A stretch of DNA of 64,000 bases from Asaia siamensis (GTDB lineage Bacteria > Pseudomonadota > Alphaproteobacteria > Acetobacterales > Acetobacteraceae): positions 124,001 to 188,000 of the forward strand of contig NZ_BMCH01000006.1 of assembly GCF_014635085.1 (NCBI RefSeq), written 5' to 3'. The number at the start of each line of letters is the position of its first letter. The first letter of the stretch is position 1. A program made the position numbers and the translations under genes. The notes under the pieces are model-generated. The model was not told the origin of the DNA. It made no database searches and worked only from the letters and a program-made list of their open reading frames with translations. Shown piece after piece: positions 16,313-28,316 of the stretch.

Positions 16313-16804
16313 TCAGGCCTTTTTGGCGCGTCCACGACGAGCCGGACGCTCTTCACCCTCAGTGCCTTCAGCAGCCGAAGCGCGGGCAGCGGCATCGCCA
16401 CCAGCATTGATCTTGCGACCAAGGCCGATTTCACGAGCCAGATGCGAACGACGCTCGGCGTAGTTCGGTGCCACCAGCGGGTAGTCGCTCGGCAGGCCCC
16501 AACGCTCACGATACTGCTCAGGCGTCATGCCATAGGCGCTCTGCAGGTGACGCTTGAGCATCTTCAGCTTCTTACCGTCTTCAAGGCAGACGATGTAATC
16601 CGGGAAAACCGAGCGCTTGATCGGCACGGCAGGCTGCGGACGCTCCGGCTCGGGATCTGCCTGACCAGCACCCTGCAGCGCGTTGTATACTTGCTTGATC
16701 ATCCCCGGGAGCTCTTCGCCAGCCATGGGATTATTTGCAACATGAGATGAAACAATCTGAGCGGTCAGCTCAAGCAGGGCGACGTTGTTTTCAGACTCTG
16801 ACAT
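16313..16804 (-). CDS. mucR: MucR/Ros-family zinc-finger regulator
   Basis: A 163-residue global regulator typical of Alphaproteobacteria. The N-terminal oligomerisation part (LTAQIVSSHVANNPM) is followed by the DNA-binding zinc-finger region (DYIVCLEDGKKLKMLKRHL, then GLPSDYPLVAPNYAERRS). As in other MucR proteins the second zinc ligand position is Asp rather than Cys. A disordered Ala/Gly/Arg/Lys tail (about 135-163) follows and is longer than usual. A long AT-rich region precedes the gene; MucR proteins bind AT-rich DNA and often repress themselves. Confidence 0.94.
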   Translation of the reverse strand: MSESENNVALLELTAQIVSSHVANNPMAGEELPGMIKQVYNALQGAGQADPEPERPQPAVPIKRSVFPDYIVCLEDGKKLKMLKRHLQSAYGMTPEQYRERWGLPSDYPLVAPNYAERRSHLAREIGLGRKINAGGDAAARASAAEGTEGEERPARRGRAKKA

Positions 16805-17680
16805 TTATTTTCTCTTTGTTAAAGTTTAACTCTTTTAACTGGATCTTTTATACCATCACCTTTGTGAGGTAAATAGGTTTAACGATTTCTTCTTTGGTTT
16901 TTATTCTTTTCGGAGTTTCCTGTTAAAGACCCCTAGAATTCACAATGTTCCCTCTGCTTTATCAAGAAAATAAACCCTATTCGCAACAGACCAAAACGAT
17001 TTTTTCTGACCATTCCGTCAATGCCCGTCAAAATACAATAGAACACGTTTGTAAACTTTTTGATAAATCAAGGATAAACGGGATTATTTTTTTTATCCAC
17101 AAAGGAATGTGTCAAAAATTAGGTCAATTACTGAATAATTAACGCATTCTATTCTTTCCCCATTGGCTCACCATACCCGCCTTCTCGTCATTCTGAGTCG
17201 CCGTTTTCTATGAGGCGAGATATGGCAACAGCCGGAACTCCCCCTCTTTCCCCGTTTTCTTGAAAACGAGTCGGTTGACTGACGTCGGTTCGTGACAATG
17301 GCCCACCCACAATAGAAGCTTCCTTTGCCATACCTTCAGGAGTCACCGCTCGACTGCACTGCATCAAATTGATACTGACGCAACAGGTCGGTAATGAAGT
17401 AAGGCCTCGTGTCTAACATCGAGGCGCGCCTCGCGTTCCATAGCCCAGAGGCACAAAGCCCGAGTTTCACACGCGCAGAATAACGGTCGTTAACAAACTT
17501 TTCTGCCATGCGCGCCCATTCTCAAGAGCGAAACCGGAGGTGTGACTAGAGCGCTGCGCATTCTTTGCGAGGCGGATGTCAGGGCTCGCGCTATTCTGCG
17601 GCTATACCCGAATCGAATTAATGAATGTTTAGATCGTGGGGGCCGCCCCGCGCTTTTCTTCATTCCCGCAGACTGTCATC
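16805..17680. other. AT-rich non-coding region between mucR and the FUSC gene
   Basis: About 880 bases without a convincing gene. The part from 16805 to about 17150 is much richer in A and T than the rest of the window. It contains several GTTTAAC/GTTAAAG-type motifs close to the mucR start (16818-16840, again near 16876 and 16922), fitting a MucR or nucleoid-protein binding region and the mucR promoter. From 17150 on the composition is ordinary. A perfect 7-bp hairpin (CGTTTTC/GAAAACG) lies at about 17255-17270. No RNA gene was recognised. Confidence 0.6.
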
Positions 17681-17731
17681 ATGGACACTTCTGTGCCGCA
17701 TCGGCCTTTTTCAACCGTGTGAATCCCGGTC

Positions 17732-19903
17732 TTGCCAGTCTTGCGCTTCTTTTCCCGTTTTTCCCTGAACCCCAATTCCTTCGGAAGCGTCTCCCTGTCG
17801 CTGCGCCGCAATCGATGGGCGTGGCTTTTTGCTCCCTCCTCGCAGGCGGTCGAGTTTGCCTTGCGCAATACCATCGCCGCCCTCCTGGCTTTGGGCATTG
17901 CCATGTGGATGGAGCTCGACAGCCCGATCTGGGCAACAATGACCGTCTGGGCCGTCGCACAGGGCACGCGTGGCGAAAGTCTCTCAAAGGCCAGATGGCG
18001 TATCGTTGGAACCGTTATCGGTGCCATTGCGGCAGTCGGTCTTTTCACAGTGTTCCCCCAGCAACCGCTCCTGTTCTTTCTGACACTGGCGCTCTGGATG
18101 GGGCTTTGTGCGGGCATTGCGACCTTTGTCAGCAATTTTCGCGCTTATGCCCTCGTCTTGTCGGGCTATACCTGCGCCATCATCGCAATGGGCGCGGTCT
18201 ACGACCCTGAAAACGTCTTCATGATCGCGGTCTCGCGCTCCACCTATATTGCGCTCGGCGTGATCTGCGAGGCGGCGATGGGCCTCATCTTCGCCACCAG
18301 TCAGGAGCGTCAGGCACGGCAGGCCGTGCGTACCAAGCTGCAATCAGCCCTGTCTCTGGTGTCACTCTCGATCGCCGATATTCTCTCTGATGCGGCGACG
18401 ACCCAGCGCAAGGCGCGCGAGCTTTTCGCCACTATCCTGCGTCTCAACAGCGAAATCGAGTTTGCAGAAATCGAGATGGGGCCGCATGGGCATGAGGGCG
18501 ACCATGCCCGCGCTGCCCTTGCTGCCGTTTCCATCCTGCTCTCACGAGGCTTCGGCATGGCCGCCCGTCTGGCAGCGCTCTCGCACAGCCATGGCAGTTT
18601 TCGAGAAACGTCGCATGACGCCCAGATCTTTCTGCGTGGGCTTGAGGCGCGGCTGAAAGCGCAGGAGCCTGTACAATCCATCCTCGCCGATCTGCATATC
18701 CTTATTGAAGATTGCCGCGTTCACGCAGCCCCTTTCATACGATCGGATCAGGAAGAACCCGTTCTGCTCGCCCCGGTCGATGAACGCGTGCTGCATGTTG
18801 CACTGGGCGAGCTGCTGAACGATCTCGAGATCGCCATCATCGAATATGATGCCAGCACGCATCTCATTCGTGGCGATCGCTTCCAGTTCCGCCTGCAATC
18901 CCATCACGATCCGCGCAACGCAATCAATAACGGCCTGCGCGTGATGGCAGCCATCCTGTTCACGGCGCTGGTCTGGGAGGTCACTGCCTGGCCGAATGGC
19001 ACCGCCTTCATTTCAATGACCTCCCTGATCTGCGGCTTGTTTGCCACTCAGGAAAATCCGGTTCTTGGCACCACCACCTTTCTCAAGGGAACGATCTGGT
19101 CGGTTATTGCGGGAGGGATTCTCACCTTCATTTTCGTGCCGAAATTCGACACGTACGAAATGTTCATCATGGCCTTCGGGCCTGCGATGTTCATCGGCGG
19201 TCTTGCCCGGGTCAATGTGCCGACAGCTGGAGCTGCGGCAGCTTACGGGCTTCTGATGCCAAGTATGGTGAATGTGCAGAACCACCACCGGCTTGATGAA
19301 ATTGCCTTCTTCAACGGAGCAACCTCAACCGTCATGGCAGCCTGCGCCGCCGTTTTGGTCTTTCACACATTCCTGCCTTTCAACCCGCAATCGGAGCGTC
19401 TACGCCTGCGCAAGCAGATGCTGGGCGAATTGCGCGCGCTCTGCCATTTGCGCAAGGCACCCGAAACCCGCCTCTGGATCGGCCGCAACATCGATCGCTT
19501 TGCCCGGCTTATCCGCCATGCCGGCCCCTCGCCTCTGCCGATTGTCGAGAGCTATCTGCAAGGGACGCTTGCGGTCATGACGATCGGTCTCAATGCGATC
19601 AGATTGCGTACCCTTCTTGATCGCGAGCATCTGCCTGTTACTGCACGACGTGCCATCGAGTTGCTTCTCGACCGGATGGAATACACGCGCGACCGCCATG
19701 ACCGGCCCGCACGCGTTGCCGCTGCCGCTGTACGCCGCCTGCGCGCGCTTGATCGCACCGAGCGCGATCTGGTGACACGGCTCGAACTGATCAGGGGCAT
19801 TTCCTATCTCGTGGTCATCAGGGATGAGCTGGTGGCCAATGCGGCGTTTCTCGACGAGACCCAGAGCTTCACGAGCCGCTACATTCTGGAGGAGTCGCGA
19901 TGA
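17732..19903 (+). CDS. FUSC-family inner-membrane transporter
   Basis: A large membrane protein of up to 723 residues, of the fusaric-acid-resistance/AaeB type, thought to export aromatic or other organic acids. Two blocks of transmembrane helices (about 45-200 and 400-545) alternate with cytosolic helical domains. The N-terminal core FALRNTIAALLALGIAMW and SPIWATMTVW is typical. The open frame begins after a TGA at 17720-17722, and the first start codon is a TTG at 17732 with a weak ribosome site. An ATG at 17681 in the same frame lies 13 codons before that TGA, so the true start is uncertain. The stop shares ATGA with guanine deaminase. Confidence 0.82.
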   Translation: MPVLRFFSRFSLNPNSFGSVSLSLRRNRWAWLFAPSSQAVEFALRNTIAALLALGIAMWMELDSPIWATMTVWAVAQGTRGESLSKARWRIVGTVIGAIAAVGLFTVFPQQPLLFFLTLALWMGLCAGIATFVSNFRAYALVLSGYTCAIIAMGAVYDPENVFMIAVSRSTYIALGVICEAAMGLIFATSQERQARQAVRTKLQSALSLVSLSIADILSDAATTQRKARELFATILRLNSEIEFAEIEMGPHGHEGDHARAALAAVSILLSRGFGMAARLAALSHSHGSFRETSHDAQIFLRGLEARLKAQEPVQSILADLHILIEDCRVHAAPFIRSDQEEPVLLAPVDERVLHVALGELLNDLEIAIIEYDASTHLIRGDRFQFRLQSHHDPRNAINNGLRVMAAILFTALVWEVTAWPNGTAFISMTSLICGLFATQENPVLGTTTFLKGTIWSVIAGGILTFIFVPKFDTYEMFIMAFGPAMFIGGLARVNVPTAGAAAAYGLLMPSMVNVQNHHRLDEIAFFNGATSTVMAACAAVLVFHTFLPFNPQSERLRLRKQMLGELRALCHLRKAPETRLWIGRNIDRFARLIRHAGPSPLPIVESYLQGTLAVMTIGLNAIRLRTLLDREHLPVTARRAIELLLDRMEYTRDRHDRPARVAAAAVRRLRALDRTERDLVTRLELIRGISYLVVIRDELVANAAFLDETQSFTSRYILEESR

Positions 19904-21222
19904 CGCCCGAACTACCAAGCCTCGCCTTGCGCGGCACGACCCTGCGCTTTGCCGGCAACCCGTTCGACATGCCCCCACAGGATGCCCTGCTGACTGACAC
20001 TGACGGCCTCGTGGTCATCGAGTCCGGTCGTATCACCGCCATTGGCAACTACGCCGATCTCGCTCGCGACTTGCCGCCGGGCATGCCGGTTACAGATCAT
20101 CGTGGATGTCTGATCGGGCCCGGCTTCATCGACGCCCATGTGCATTACCCGCAATTCGGCGTCATTGCCTCCTATGGCGAGCAGCTTCTTTCATGGCTCG
20201 AACGCTATGTTTTTCCGGAAGAACGCCGCTTTGCCGATCGCGTCTATGCCGGTCAGATTGCCGAGAGCTTTCTCGACAGCCTGCTCGATCATGGCACCAC
20301 GACAGCGGCGGTCTATTGTACGGTTCACCCTGAATCAGTGGAGGCATTTTTCACGGCCTCGCAAAAGCGCAACACCCGCATGATTGCGGGCAAGGTGCTG
20401 ATGGATCGCAATGCGCCCGATTATCTGCGCGATACGGCACAAAGCGGCTATGACGAGTCGCGACGCCTTATCGACACCTGGCATGGCACGGGTCGGCAGC
20501 TTTACGCCGTCACACCACGCTTTGCGCCAACAAGCACGGAAGAGCAGCTGAACCTTGCCGGTGCGTTGCTCGATACGGCACCGGGCCTGTTCATGCAGAC
20601 CCATCTGCTCGAAACCGTGCAGGAAGCACGCTGGGTCGAAGCGCTGTTTCCGCATCGCTCCGGTTATCTCGATGTCTATGATCGTGCCGGGCTTGTGCGG
20701 CCCCGCAGCATCTTCGGCCATGCCGTGCATGTCACAGAGCAGGATCTCACACGCTGCTCTCATGCGGGCTGTACCCTCGCCCATTGTCCGACATCGAACG
20801 CCTTTCTGGGCAGCGGGGCGTTCCGCCTTTTCGATGCCTTGCGCCCGGACCGCCGCGTCGCGGTCGCCCTTGGCACCGATATAGGTGGCGGCAACAGTCT
20901 TTCGATGCTGCGCGTGATGAACGATGCCTATACAGCGGCCCAATCACACGGCACGAGCCTGCACCCTGTGCAATCCTACTGGCTGGCCACAGCCGGGGCG
21001 GCTCAGGCGCTCGGCCTTGCCCCCCAGATCGGCCAGATCGAACCGGGGGCCGAGGCCGATATCTGCGTGCTGAATCCCATGGCTACCACTCTCATGGCGC
21101 AACGGGCCGAGCGGGCCGAAACCGTGCCGGATCTGCTTTTCGCCTTGTCGATGCTGGGTGACGATCGGGCCATCGAGGCAACCTACGTGATGGGCCGACG
21201 CCACAGTCCGCCCTCGCGCTGA
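19900..21222 (+). CDS. guaD: Guanine deaminase
   Basis: An amidohydrolase that converts guanine to xanthine and ammonia. The 440-residue protein has the metal motif DAHVHYPQF (near residue 80), the guanine deaminase-type segment SWLERYVFPEE, the ligand His in FMQTHLLE, the catalytic HAVHVTEQD, and the metal Asp in LGTDIGGGNSL. It overlaps the FUSC gene by 4 bases, so the two are translationally coupled, which suggests the transporter handles a purine or related compound. It converges on an esterase gene 12 bp away, with no terminator seen between. Confidence 0.92.
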   Translation: MTPELPSLALRGTTLRFAGNPFDMPPQDALLTDTDGLVVIESGRITAIGNYADLARDLPPGMPVTDHRGCLIGPGFIDAHVHYPQFGVIASYGEQLLSWLERYVFPEERRFADRVYAGQIAESFLDSLLDHGTTTAAVYCTVHPESVEAFFTASQKRNTRMIAGKVLMDRNAPDYLRDTAQSGYDESRRLIDTWHGTGRQLYAVTPRFAPTSTEEQLNLAGALLDTAPGLFMQTHLLETVQEARWVEALFPHRSGYLDVYDRAGLVRPRSIFGHAVHVTEQDLTRCSHAGCTLAHCPTSNAFLGSGAFRLFDALRPDRRVAVALGTDIGGGNSLSMLRVMNDAYTAAQSHGTSLHPVQSYWLATAGAAQALGLAPQIGQIEPGAEADICVLNPMATTLMAQRAERAETVPDLLFALSMLGDDRAIEATYVMGRRHSPPSR

Positions 21223-21234
21223 AAAATGGCCCTC

Positions 21235-22197
21235 TCAGGCCATGCCGCGCTCGGTCAGCCAGGCGTGATACCAGTTGGGCCATTCGGATGTGACATGATC
21301 GGGCTCTCCCATGCCGAAGCCATGCCCGCCCGTGGGCAGGCGGTGATAATCGACCTCGGTGCCAATCGCCTCACAGGTGCGCGCCATGAGCGCCGCATTA
21401 TAGGGGCTGGCGATGCGATCATTATCCGCCTGGGCCAGAAAGACCGGCGGATAGCCTGATGTCACATGGCTTTGCACGGACCACAACCGCGCCAAAGCGG
21501 GGTCAGAATTCGTGCCGACAAGGTCGCGATGCGTCGCCGTGTGGTCGTACGGCTTTTCCAGCGTGATGACCGGATAGATCAGGGCGGCACCGGCGAGAGG
21601 AGCCAGCCTGCCCCCGACCGGCCCGGCGGAGAACGGCCCTGCCCCGGCCCAATGCGTGGCGGTCATCCCCATAAGATGGCCACCAGCCGAAAACCCCAGC
21701 AGCGAAACCCGGTCTAGATCGAGATTTTCGGCAGACGCGCGATGCCGGATTAGTGCCAGAGCGCGTCGCGCATCCTGAAGCGGGGCGAGCGGCCCCTCGG
21801 CCCAGCCCTCACCCGGAAGGCGATAGACAAGCACGAATGCCGTGATGCCCCGTGCCGTCAGCCATCGTGCCGCTGGATAGGCTTCTCGACGCATGCCGAT
21901 CCGCTGATAGCCACCGCCAGCCGCCACGAGAACGGCACTGCCATTGGGGCGCTCCGGCCGGAATATCTCCAGCCTTGGCTCACGTATATTATAGAGCGCC
22001 CCTGTTGCCGTGGATTGCTCGATTCCTCCTGGCCCGCCCCCACCGGGTGGCGTATCGGGCCAGAGGGCAATCTGATCGGGTGATTGCGAACGCGATGGCC
22101 CGTGACAGCCACCAAGCAGGGAAAGCGATCCGGCGAAAGAGGCCGTGAGCAAGGTGCGACGATCCATCCTGGTGGCGCCAAAATGATCACGCGTCAT
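21235..22197 (-). CDS. Alpha/beta-hydrolase, acetyl-xylan-esterase-like lipoprotein
   Basis: About 320 residues from the ATG at 22197, which has a strong GAGGAGG site five bases upstream. The N-terminus combines a twin-Arg stretch (MDRRTLLTASFAG) with a lipobox LLGGC, pointing to an exported, lipid-anchored enzyme. The catalytic core shows AAGGGYQRIG (oxyanion region), the nucleophile in LLGFSAGGHLMG, an acid in FLAQADNDRIASP and the His in TGGHGFGMGEP. The opening QIALWPDTPPGG matches the BD-FAE/acetyl-xylan-esterase group. The substrate is not certain. Confidence 0.83.
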   Translation of the reverse strand: MTRDHFGATRMDRRTLLTASFAGSLSLLGGCHGPSRSQSPDQIALWPDTPPGGGGPGGIEQSTATGALYNIREPRLEIFRPERPNGSAVLVAAGGGYQRIGMRREAYPAARWLTARGITAFVLVYRLPGEGWAEGPLAPLQDARRALALIRHRASAENLDLDRVSLLGFSAGGHLMGMTATHWAGAGPFSAGPVGGRLAPLAGAALIYPVITLEKPYDHTATHRDLVGTNSDPALARLWSVQSHVTSGYPPVFLAQADNDRIASPYNAALMARTCEAIGTEVDYHRLPTGGHGFGMGEPDHVTSEWPNWYHAWLTERGMA

Positions 22198-22221
22198 GCT
22201 GCCTCCTCTTTCCTGCGGCAC

Positions 22222-22566
22222 CTAGGCCTTGCGGACGAATTCCGACTTGAGGTTCATGGCACCGATGCCCGGTATCTTGCAGGACAGATTATGCCCGTCA
22301 TGGCCATCGGTAAGACGAACCCCCTTGATCTTGGTGCCGCCCTTGATGACTGAGGACGATCCCTTGACCTTCAGATCCTTGATGATGGTGACGGTATCAC
22401 CGTCTTCAAGAGGATTTCCATTGGCATCGCGCACCACAGCATCATCCTGAGCGGGGGCGGCACCTTCCGAAATGCTCCATTCGAGGGCACATTCGGGACA
22501 GACCCAGAGCCCGCCATCCTGATAGATGTGTTCACAGCCGCATTGCGGGCAAATATCGCTTTTCAC
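22222..22566 (-). CDS. yjdM: YjdM/PhnA-family zinc-ribbon protein
   Basis: A 114-residue protein with an N-terminal CxxC...CxxC zinc ribbon (CPQC and CPEC) and the C-terminal PhnA domain ([17 protein letters not shown], then KIKGVRL). The start is GTG. The family was once named alkylphosphonate utilisation protein, but its real role is unsettled. It lies 24 bp upstream of the esterase gene in the same direction. Confidence 0.92.
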   Translation of the reverse strand: MKSDICPQCGCEHIYQDGGLWVCPECALEWSISEGAAPAQDDAVVRDANGNPLEDGDTVTIIKDLKVKGSSSVIKGGTKIKGVRLTDGHDGHNLSCKIPGIGAMNLKSEFVRKA

Positions 22567-22929
<363 letters not shown>

Positions 22930-23195
22930 GTAGCAGGATCACCTGGTCGTGGGCGGCTTATAAGGGGCAGATCGCGCCACGCGCAAGAGGGGGCGTGACG
23001 ATTCTTTTTGCGATCCCCTTATTTTCCTGCCGTGGCAGCGCGATAAAGATTGACGTCGCCGTGCCGCCTCCTGTAGTGAGCCCCCCTCGCGGGCGTGCTT
23101 GCGCGCCGGCCAATAATAAAAAGCGACTGGGCAATGCCGACTGGGGGAAAACCCCGGCAAAATTGCCAAGAGATCGGACTTGAGAGAGTTTACAT

Positions 23196-23510
23196 ATGTT
23201 CGCAGTCATCCGCACCGGCGGAAAGCAGTATCGCGTCACCCCGCAGGTCACGCTGAAGGTTGAAAAGCTCGAAGCCGAAGCCGGCACGACCATCACCTTC
23301 TCCGACGTTCTGGCCGTTGGCTCTGACGCCGGCATCAAGATCGGCGCTCCGCTGGTCCCTGGCGCCACCGTCACGGCAACCGTGATCGCCCAGGACCGCC
23401 TGGACACGGTCATCATCTTCAAGAAGCGCCGCCGGCAGAACAGCCGTCGCAAGAACGGTCACCGTCAGCACGTGACCGTCCTGCGCATCGACGCGATCAA
23501 CGCAGCGTAA
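23196..23510 (+). CDS. rplU: 50S ribosomal protein L21
   Basis: A 104-residue large-subunit protein, starting [14 protein letters not shown] and containing the C-terminal [15 protein letters not shown] segment that contacts rRNA. It begins a two-gene unit with rpmA, 28 bp apart. Its leader (22930-23195) carries no recognised element. Confidence 0.98.
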   Translation: MFAVIRTGGKQYRVTPQVTLKVEKLEAEAGTTITFSDVLAVGSDAGIKIGAPLVPGATVTATVIAQDRLDTVIIFKKRRRQNSRRKNGHRQHVTVLRIDAINAA

Positions 23511-23538
23511 CTGACGCTAGAGAGAAGGAGAGACCTCC

Positions 23539-26034
<2,496 letters not shown>

Positions 26035-26067
26035 AATCTCCTACGCGAGAGATCAGACAGCCTTAGA

Positions 26068-26097
26068 AAAGAAGGCAAAGGGAGCGCAAACGCTCCC
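26068..26097 (-). terminator. Terminator, best placed for the SDR gene
   Basis: Perfect stem GGGAGCG/CGCTCCC with a four-base loop. On the minus strand it is followed by a T-rich tract (TTTGCCTTCTTTTC), five bases after the SDR stop. It may also slow transcription coming from proB. Confidence 0.72.
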
Positions 26098-26102
26098 TGC
26101 CC

Positions 26103-27179
26103 TCAGGTCATGAGCGCGCTGTCGCCGCCATTCACCTCGAATTCGGCTCCCGTCGTCAGGGCAGATGCGTCCGATGCCAGAAAAACGGCGATTGGCGAGA
26201 TATCCTCGGGACGCAGCCAGCCGACAGGCTGAACCTCACTTCTGGCACGGTCACGCCAGGCCTGGGCCGCTGTTACGTCGCCCTTGACCTTGTGATGGGC
26301 CTGCTGCTCGACGGCGACGAGACGCTGCGGATTAAGCGTGAGTGCCGTGCCGACAAGCCCGGGGATGATGGCGTTCACCGTCATGCCATATGGCGCGAAT
26401 TCCATCGCCGCAGACTTCATGAGACCGATCAGCCCCCATTTCGAGGCCGAATAGCTGGCACCGTTCCTGGTTCCGTGCCGCCCCTGCATGGAAGAGACGA
26501 TCAGTACCCTGCCCCCATGGCGGTCGATCATATGCGGTACGAAGGCGCGCAACGTACGCGACGTGCCATTGAGATTATTCTCGATCTGGTCGTCCCAGTC
26601 GGCATCGTCCATTTCCAGAAGCGGCTTCCAGCCCTGGATGGCCGCATTGGCGACCAGAATATCGATCCTGCCAAAATGTGCGATAACCTGTTCCGCTGCC
26701 GCACGAAGTGCCGCGATCTGCCGGATATCGGCCTTGATCGCCATGGCATTGCGACCGAATGCCCTGATCTGACGCACGGTCTCCTCAAGCTCGTCACCAC
26801 TGGCGGGCACCGCATCGGCTACAGGACTGACCGGGCCAGCAATATCGAGAGCCACCACGTCAGCACCATTGGCCGCATATTCGACGGCAATGGCGCGCCC
26901 GATGCCACGAGCGGCGCCAGTCACCACAGCAACGCGCCCGGCAAGCTGCGAGCCGCGCCCCTGCTTGATGGGACCCGCGGTGAAAGCCGGTGGCGGTTCG
27001 GGGAGTGGCCCCAGAGGGCCTATGGCAGGTTTTTTCTGACCGACTGCCGCGACGGCACTTCTGATGGTGCCCGCTGTCATGAGGGCCGCGCCACCGACGA
27101 GCAATGATCGTCTCGGTCGCACGTGGTCGGCTTCATGCACCTCTTTAAGGCAGGTTTGCTGGTCCAATTTGCGGGTCAT
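26103..27179 (-). CDS. Short-chain dehydrogenase/reductase with Tat-like signal
   Basis: A 358-residue protein. Residues about 20-45 hold a twin-Arg motif and hydrophobic stretch (RPRRSLLVGGAALMTAG, then AVA), followed by a Pro-rich linker. The classical SDR fold starts near residue 80: cofactor motif TGAARGIG, NxAx segment VANAAIQG, catalytic Ser in VSSMQGRHG and YSASK. The acidic residue after the second beta strand (VALDIAG) favours NAD. An exported SDR would have to leave the cell with its cofactor bound, as for Zymomonas glucose-fructose oxidoreductase. The substrate is unknown. Confidence 0.85.
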   Translation of the reverse strand: MTRKLDQQTCLKEVHEADHVRPRRSLLVGGAALMTAGTIRSAVAAVGQKKPAIGPLGPLPEPPPAFTAGPIKQGRGSQLAGRVAVVTGAARGIGRAIAVEYAANGADVVALDIAGPVSPVADAVPASGDELEETVRQIRAFGRNAMAIKADIRQIAALRAAAEQVIAHFGRIDILVANAAIQGWKPLLEMDDADWDDQIENNLNGTSRTLRAFVPHMIDRHGGRVLIVSSMQGRHGTRNGASYSASKWGLIGLMKSAAMEFAPYGMTVNAIIPGLVGTALTLNPQRLVAVEQQAHHKVKGDVTAAQAWRDRARSEVQPVGWLRPEDISPIAVFLASDASALTTGAEFEVNGGDSALMT

Positions 27180-27434
27180 GTTGTTGTGACTCCTTCACCT
27201 CACCACTGGGATGGGTGTCGATATACTATGACACAAATCCAGGGGAGAGGGACCGCGTCCCAGCTTGTTTCTGCCGCGCAATCTCTCGTGACCAGCCGAT
27301 GGTACGAGGCCCAGACTGGACGGGAATTTTCCGGCTATCGCCAGCCCGATTTAAAAAATGGTTTCAATTCCGCACGTTAAGGTGACCTGCCGCGCCGTTA
27401 TCCTGAAGGATGGCACCCGCGGATACGGCTGCCT

Positions 27435-28250
27435 TCAGGGGCGCGGCGGCCATCTCAAGGTCGGCTCCGAGCGCACGCGACGCGCGCCAGCCTCTTCTGC
27501 CTGCCTGAGACGCTCTGCCTCTGCGGCGGCACTGCGCGAGGCCATCTCCTGACGCTGCACCCTCAGGCGCCAGGCATCGTCCTGATCCTGCACCTCATTT
27601 CGCGATGGGCCGGTATTTCCCTGATCCTGCGCCACTGGCGGCCTTGGGGGGCGAGGTGCCTCGCGCTGTGGCGGCGGATCGAAATGGGTCGGCCTCAGAA
27701 TGCGGTGCACGCTCTCCTGAGCCCCGGACTCCGCATAGCTGTAATCGTCACGCGCCTCGGGCAAGGGCGCCGGACGCTCCCGGCGTTCCTCAAACCCGCC
27801 ATCGCGCGGTGCCTCACGCATGGGAGGGACCTCTTTCGCGACGGGTTCAGGGCGTGGCGTCGGAACGCTGTCATGCATCGTTCGCTGGGCCGCCTGACGG
27901 CTGGCCTCAGAGGACCAGGGCATGGGTTCAGCCATGCGTGACGGCTCCGGCGCGCGGGAAACCGGCGTCACGACAGGCGCTGCCGGCTCGATGGGGGCAG
28001 AGCTTCTTCGGGGCGGGGCATAGACAGGCTCGCCCGACGGCCCCGTCTCGCTGCCACCCTGCGCGAGACGCATCGCGATGATTCGCAATTCGGCGCGTAC
28101 CTCGTTGAGCTGCAACTCGACCTCTTCCAGCCTTGGTTTCACGCCAAAGATGGAAAACGGCATGAGGATGAACATAAGCCCCAGCCCCAGCAGGATAAAA
28201 CCTGCCAGAAACTGCATCCAGAGCGGAAGGGAGAGAAGCGCTGTCGTCAT
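27435..28250 (-). CDS. Single-pass membrane protein with long disordered Pro/Arg/Glu-rich tail
   Basis: Not recognised as a named family. Of 271 residues, about 10-33 form one transmembrane helix (FLAGFILLGLGLMFILMPFSIFG). A short helical stretch that could coil follows (RLEEVELQLNEVRAELRIIAMRL, about 40-62). The remaining 200 residues are low complexity, rich in Pro, Arg, Glu and Ala. It lies 66 bp after the acid phosphatase gene in the same direction and might be read through from it. Orientation and codon use look normal. Confidence 0.7.
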   Translation of the reverse strand: MTTALLSLPLWMQFLAGFILLGLGLMFILMPFSIFGVKPRLEEVELQLNEVRAELRIIAMRLAQGGSETGPSGEPVYAPPRRSSAPIEPAAPVVTPVSRAPEPSRMAEPMPWSSEASRQAAQRTMHDSVPTPRPEPVAKEVPPMREAPRDGGFEERRERPAPLPEARDDYSYAESGAQESVHRILRPTHFDPPPQREAPRPPRPPVAQDQGNTGPSRNEVQDQDDAWRLRVQRQEMASRSAAAEAERLRQAEEAGARRVRSEPTLRWPPRP

Positions 28251-28316
28251 AATCTGCGATCTATGCGAATTTCAGCGACTCCGCCAAGTGGAGAGTTGTA
28301 CCTGAGACGTTCTCTT

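Noticed and set aside
16945-17142. 65-codon frame in the AT-rich gap
   Set aside because: Composition follows the AT-rich background, there is no ribosome site and no family resemblance.
17542-18210. 222-codon frame beginning at a GTG near a GGAGG
   Set aside because: The spacing to GGAGG is too short, the product is Arg/His/Cys-rich noise, and most of it is an off-frame reading of the FUSC gene.
27228-27380. 50-codon frame starting at an ATG upstream of the SDR
   Set aside because: No ribosome site, no recognised family and it lies in the gap between two minus-strand genes; too little evidence.
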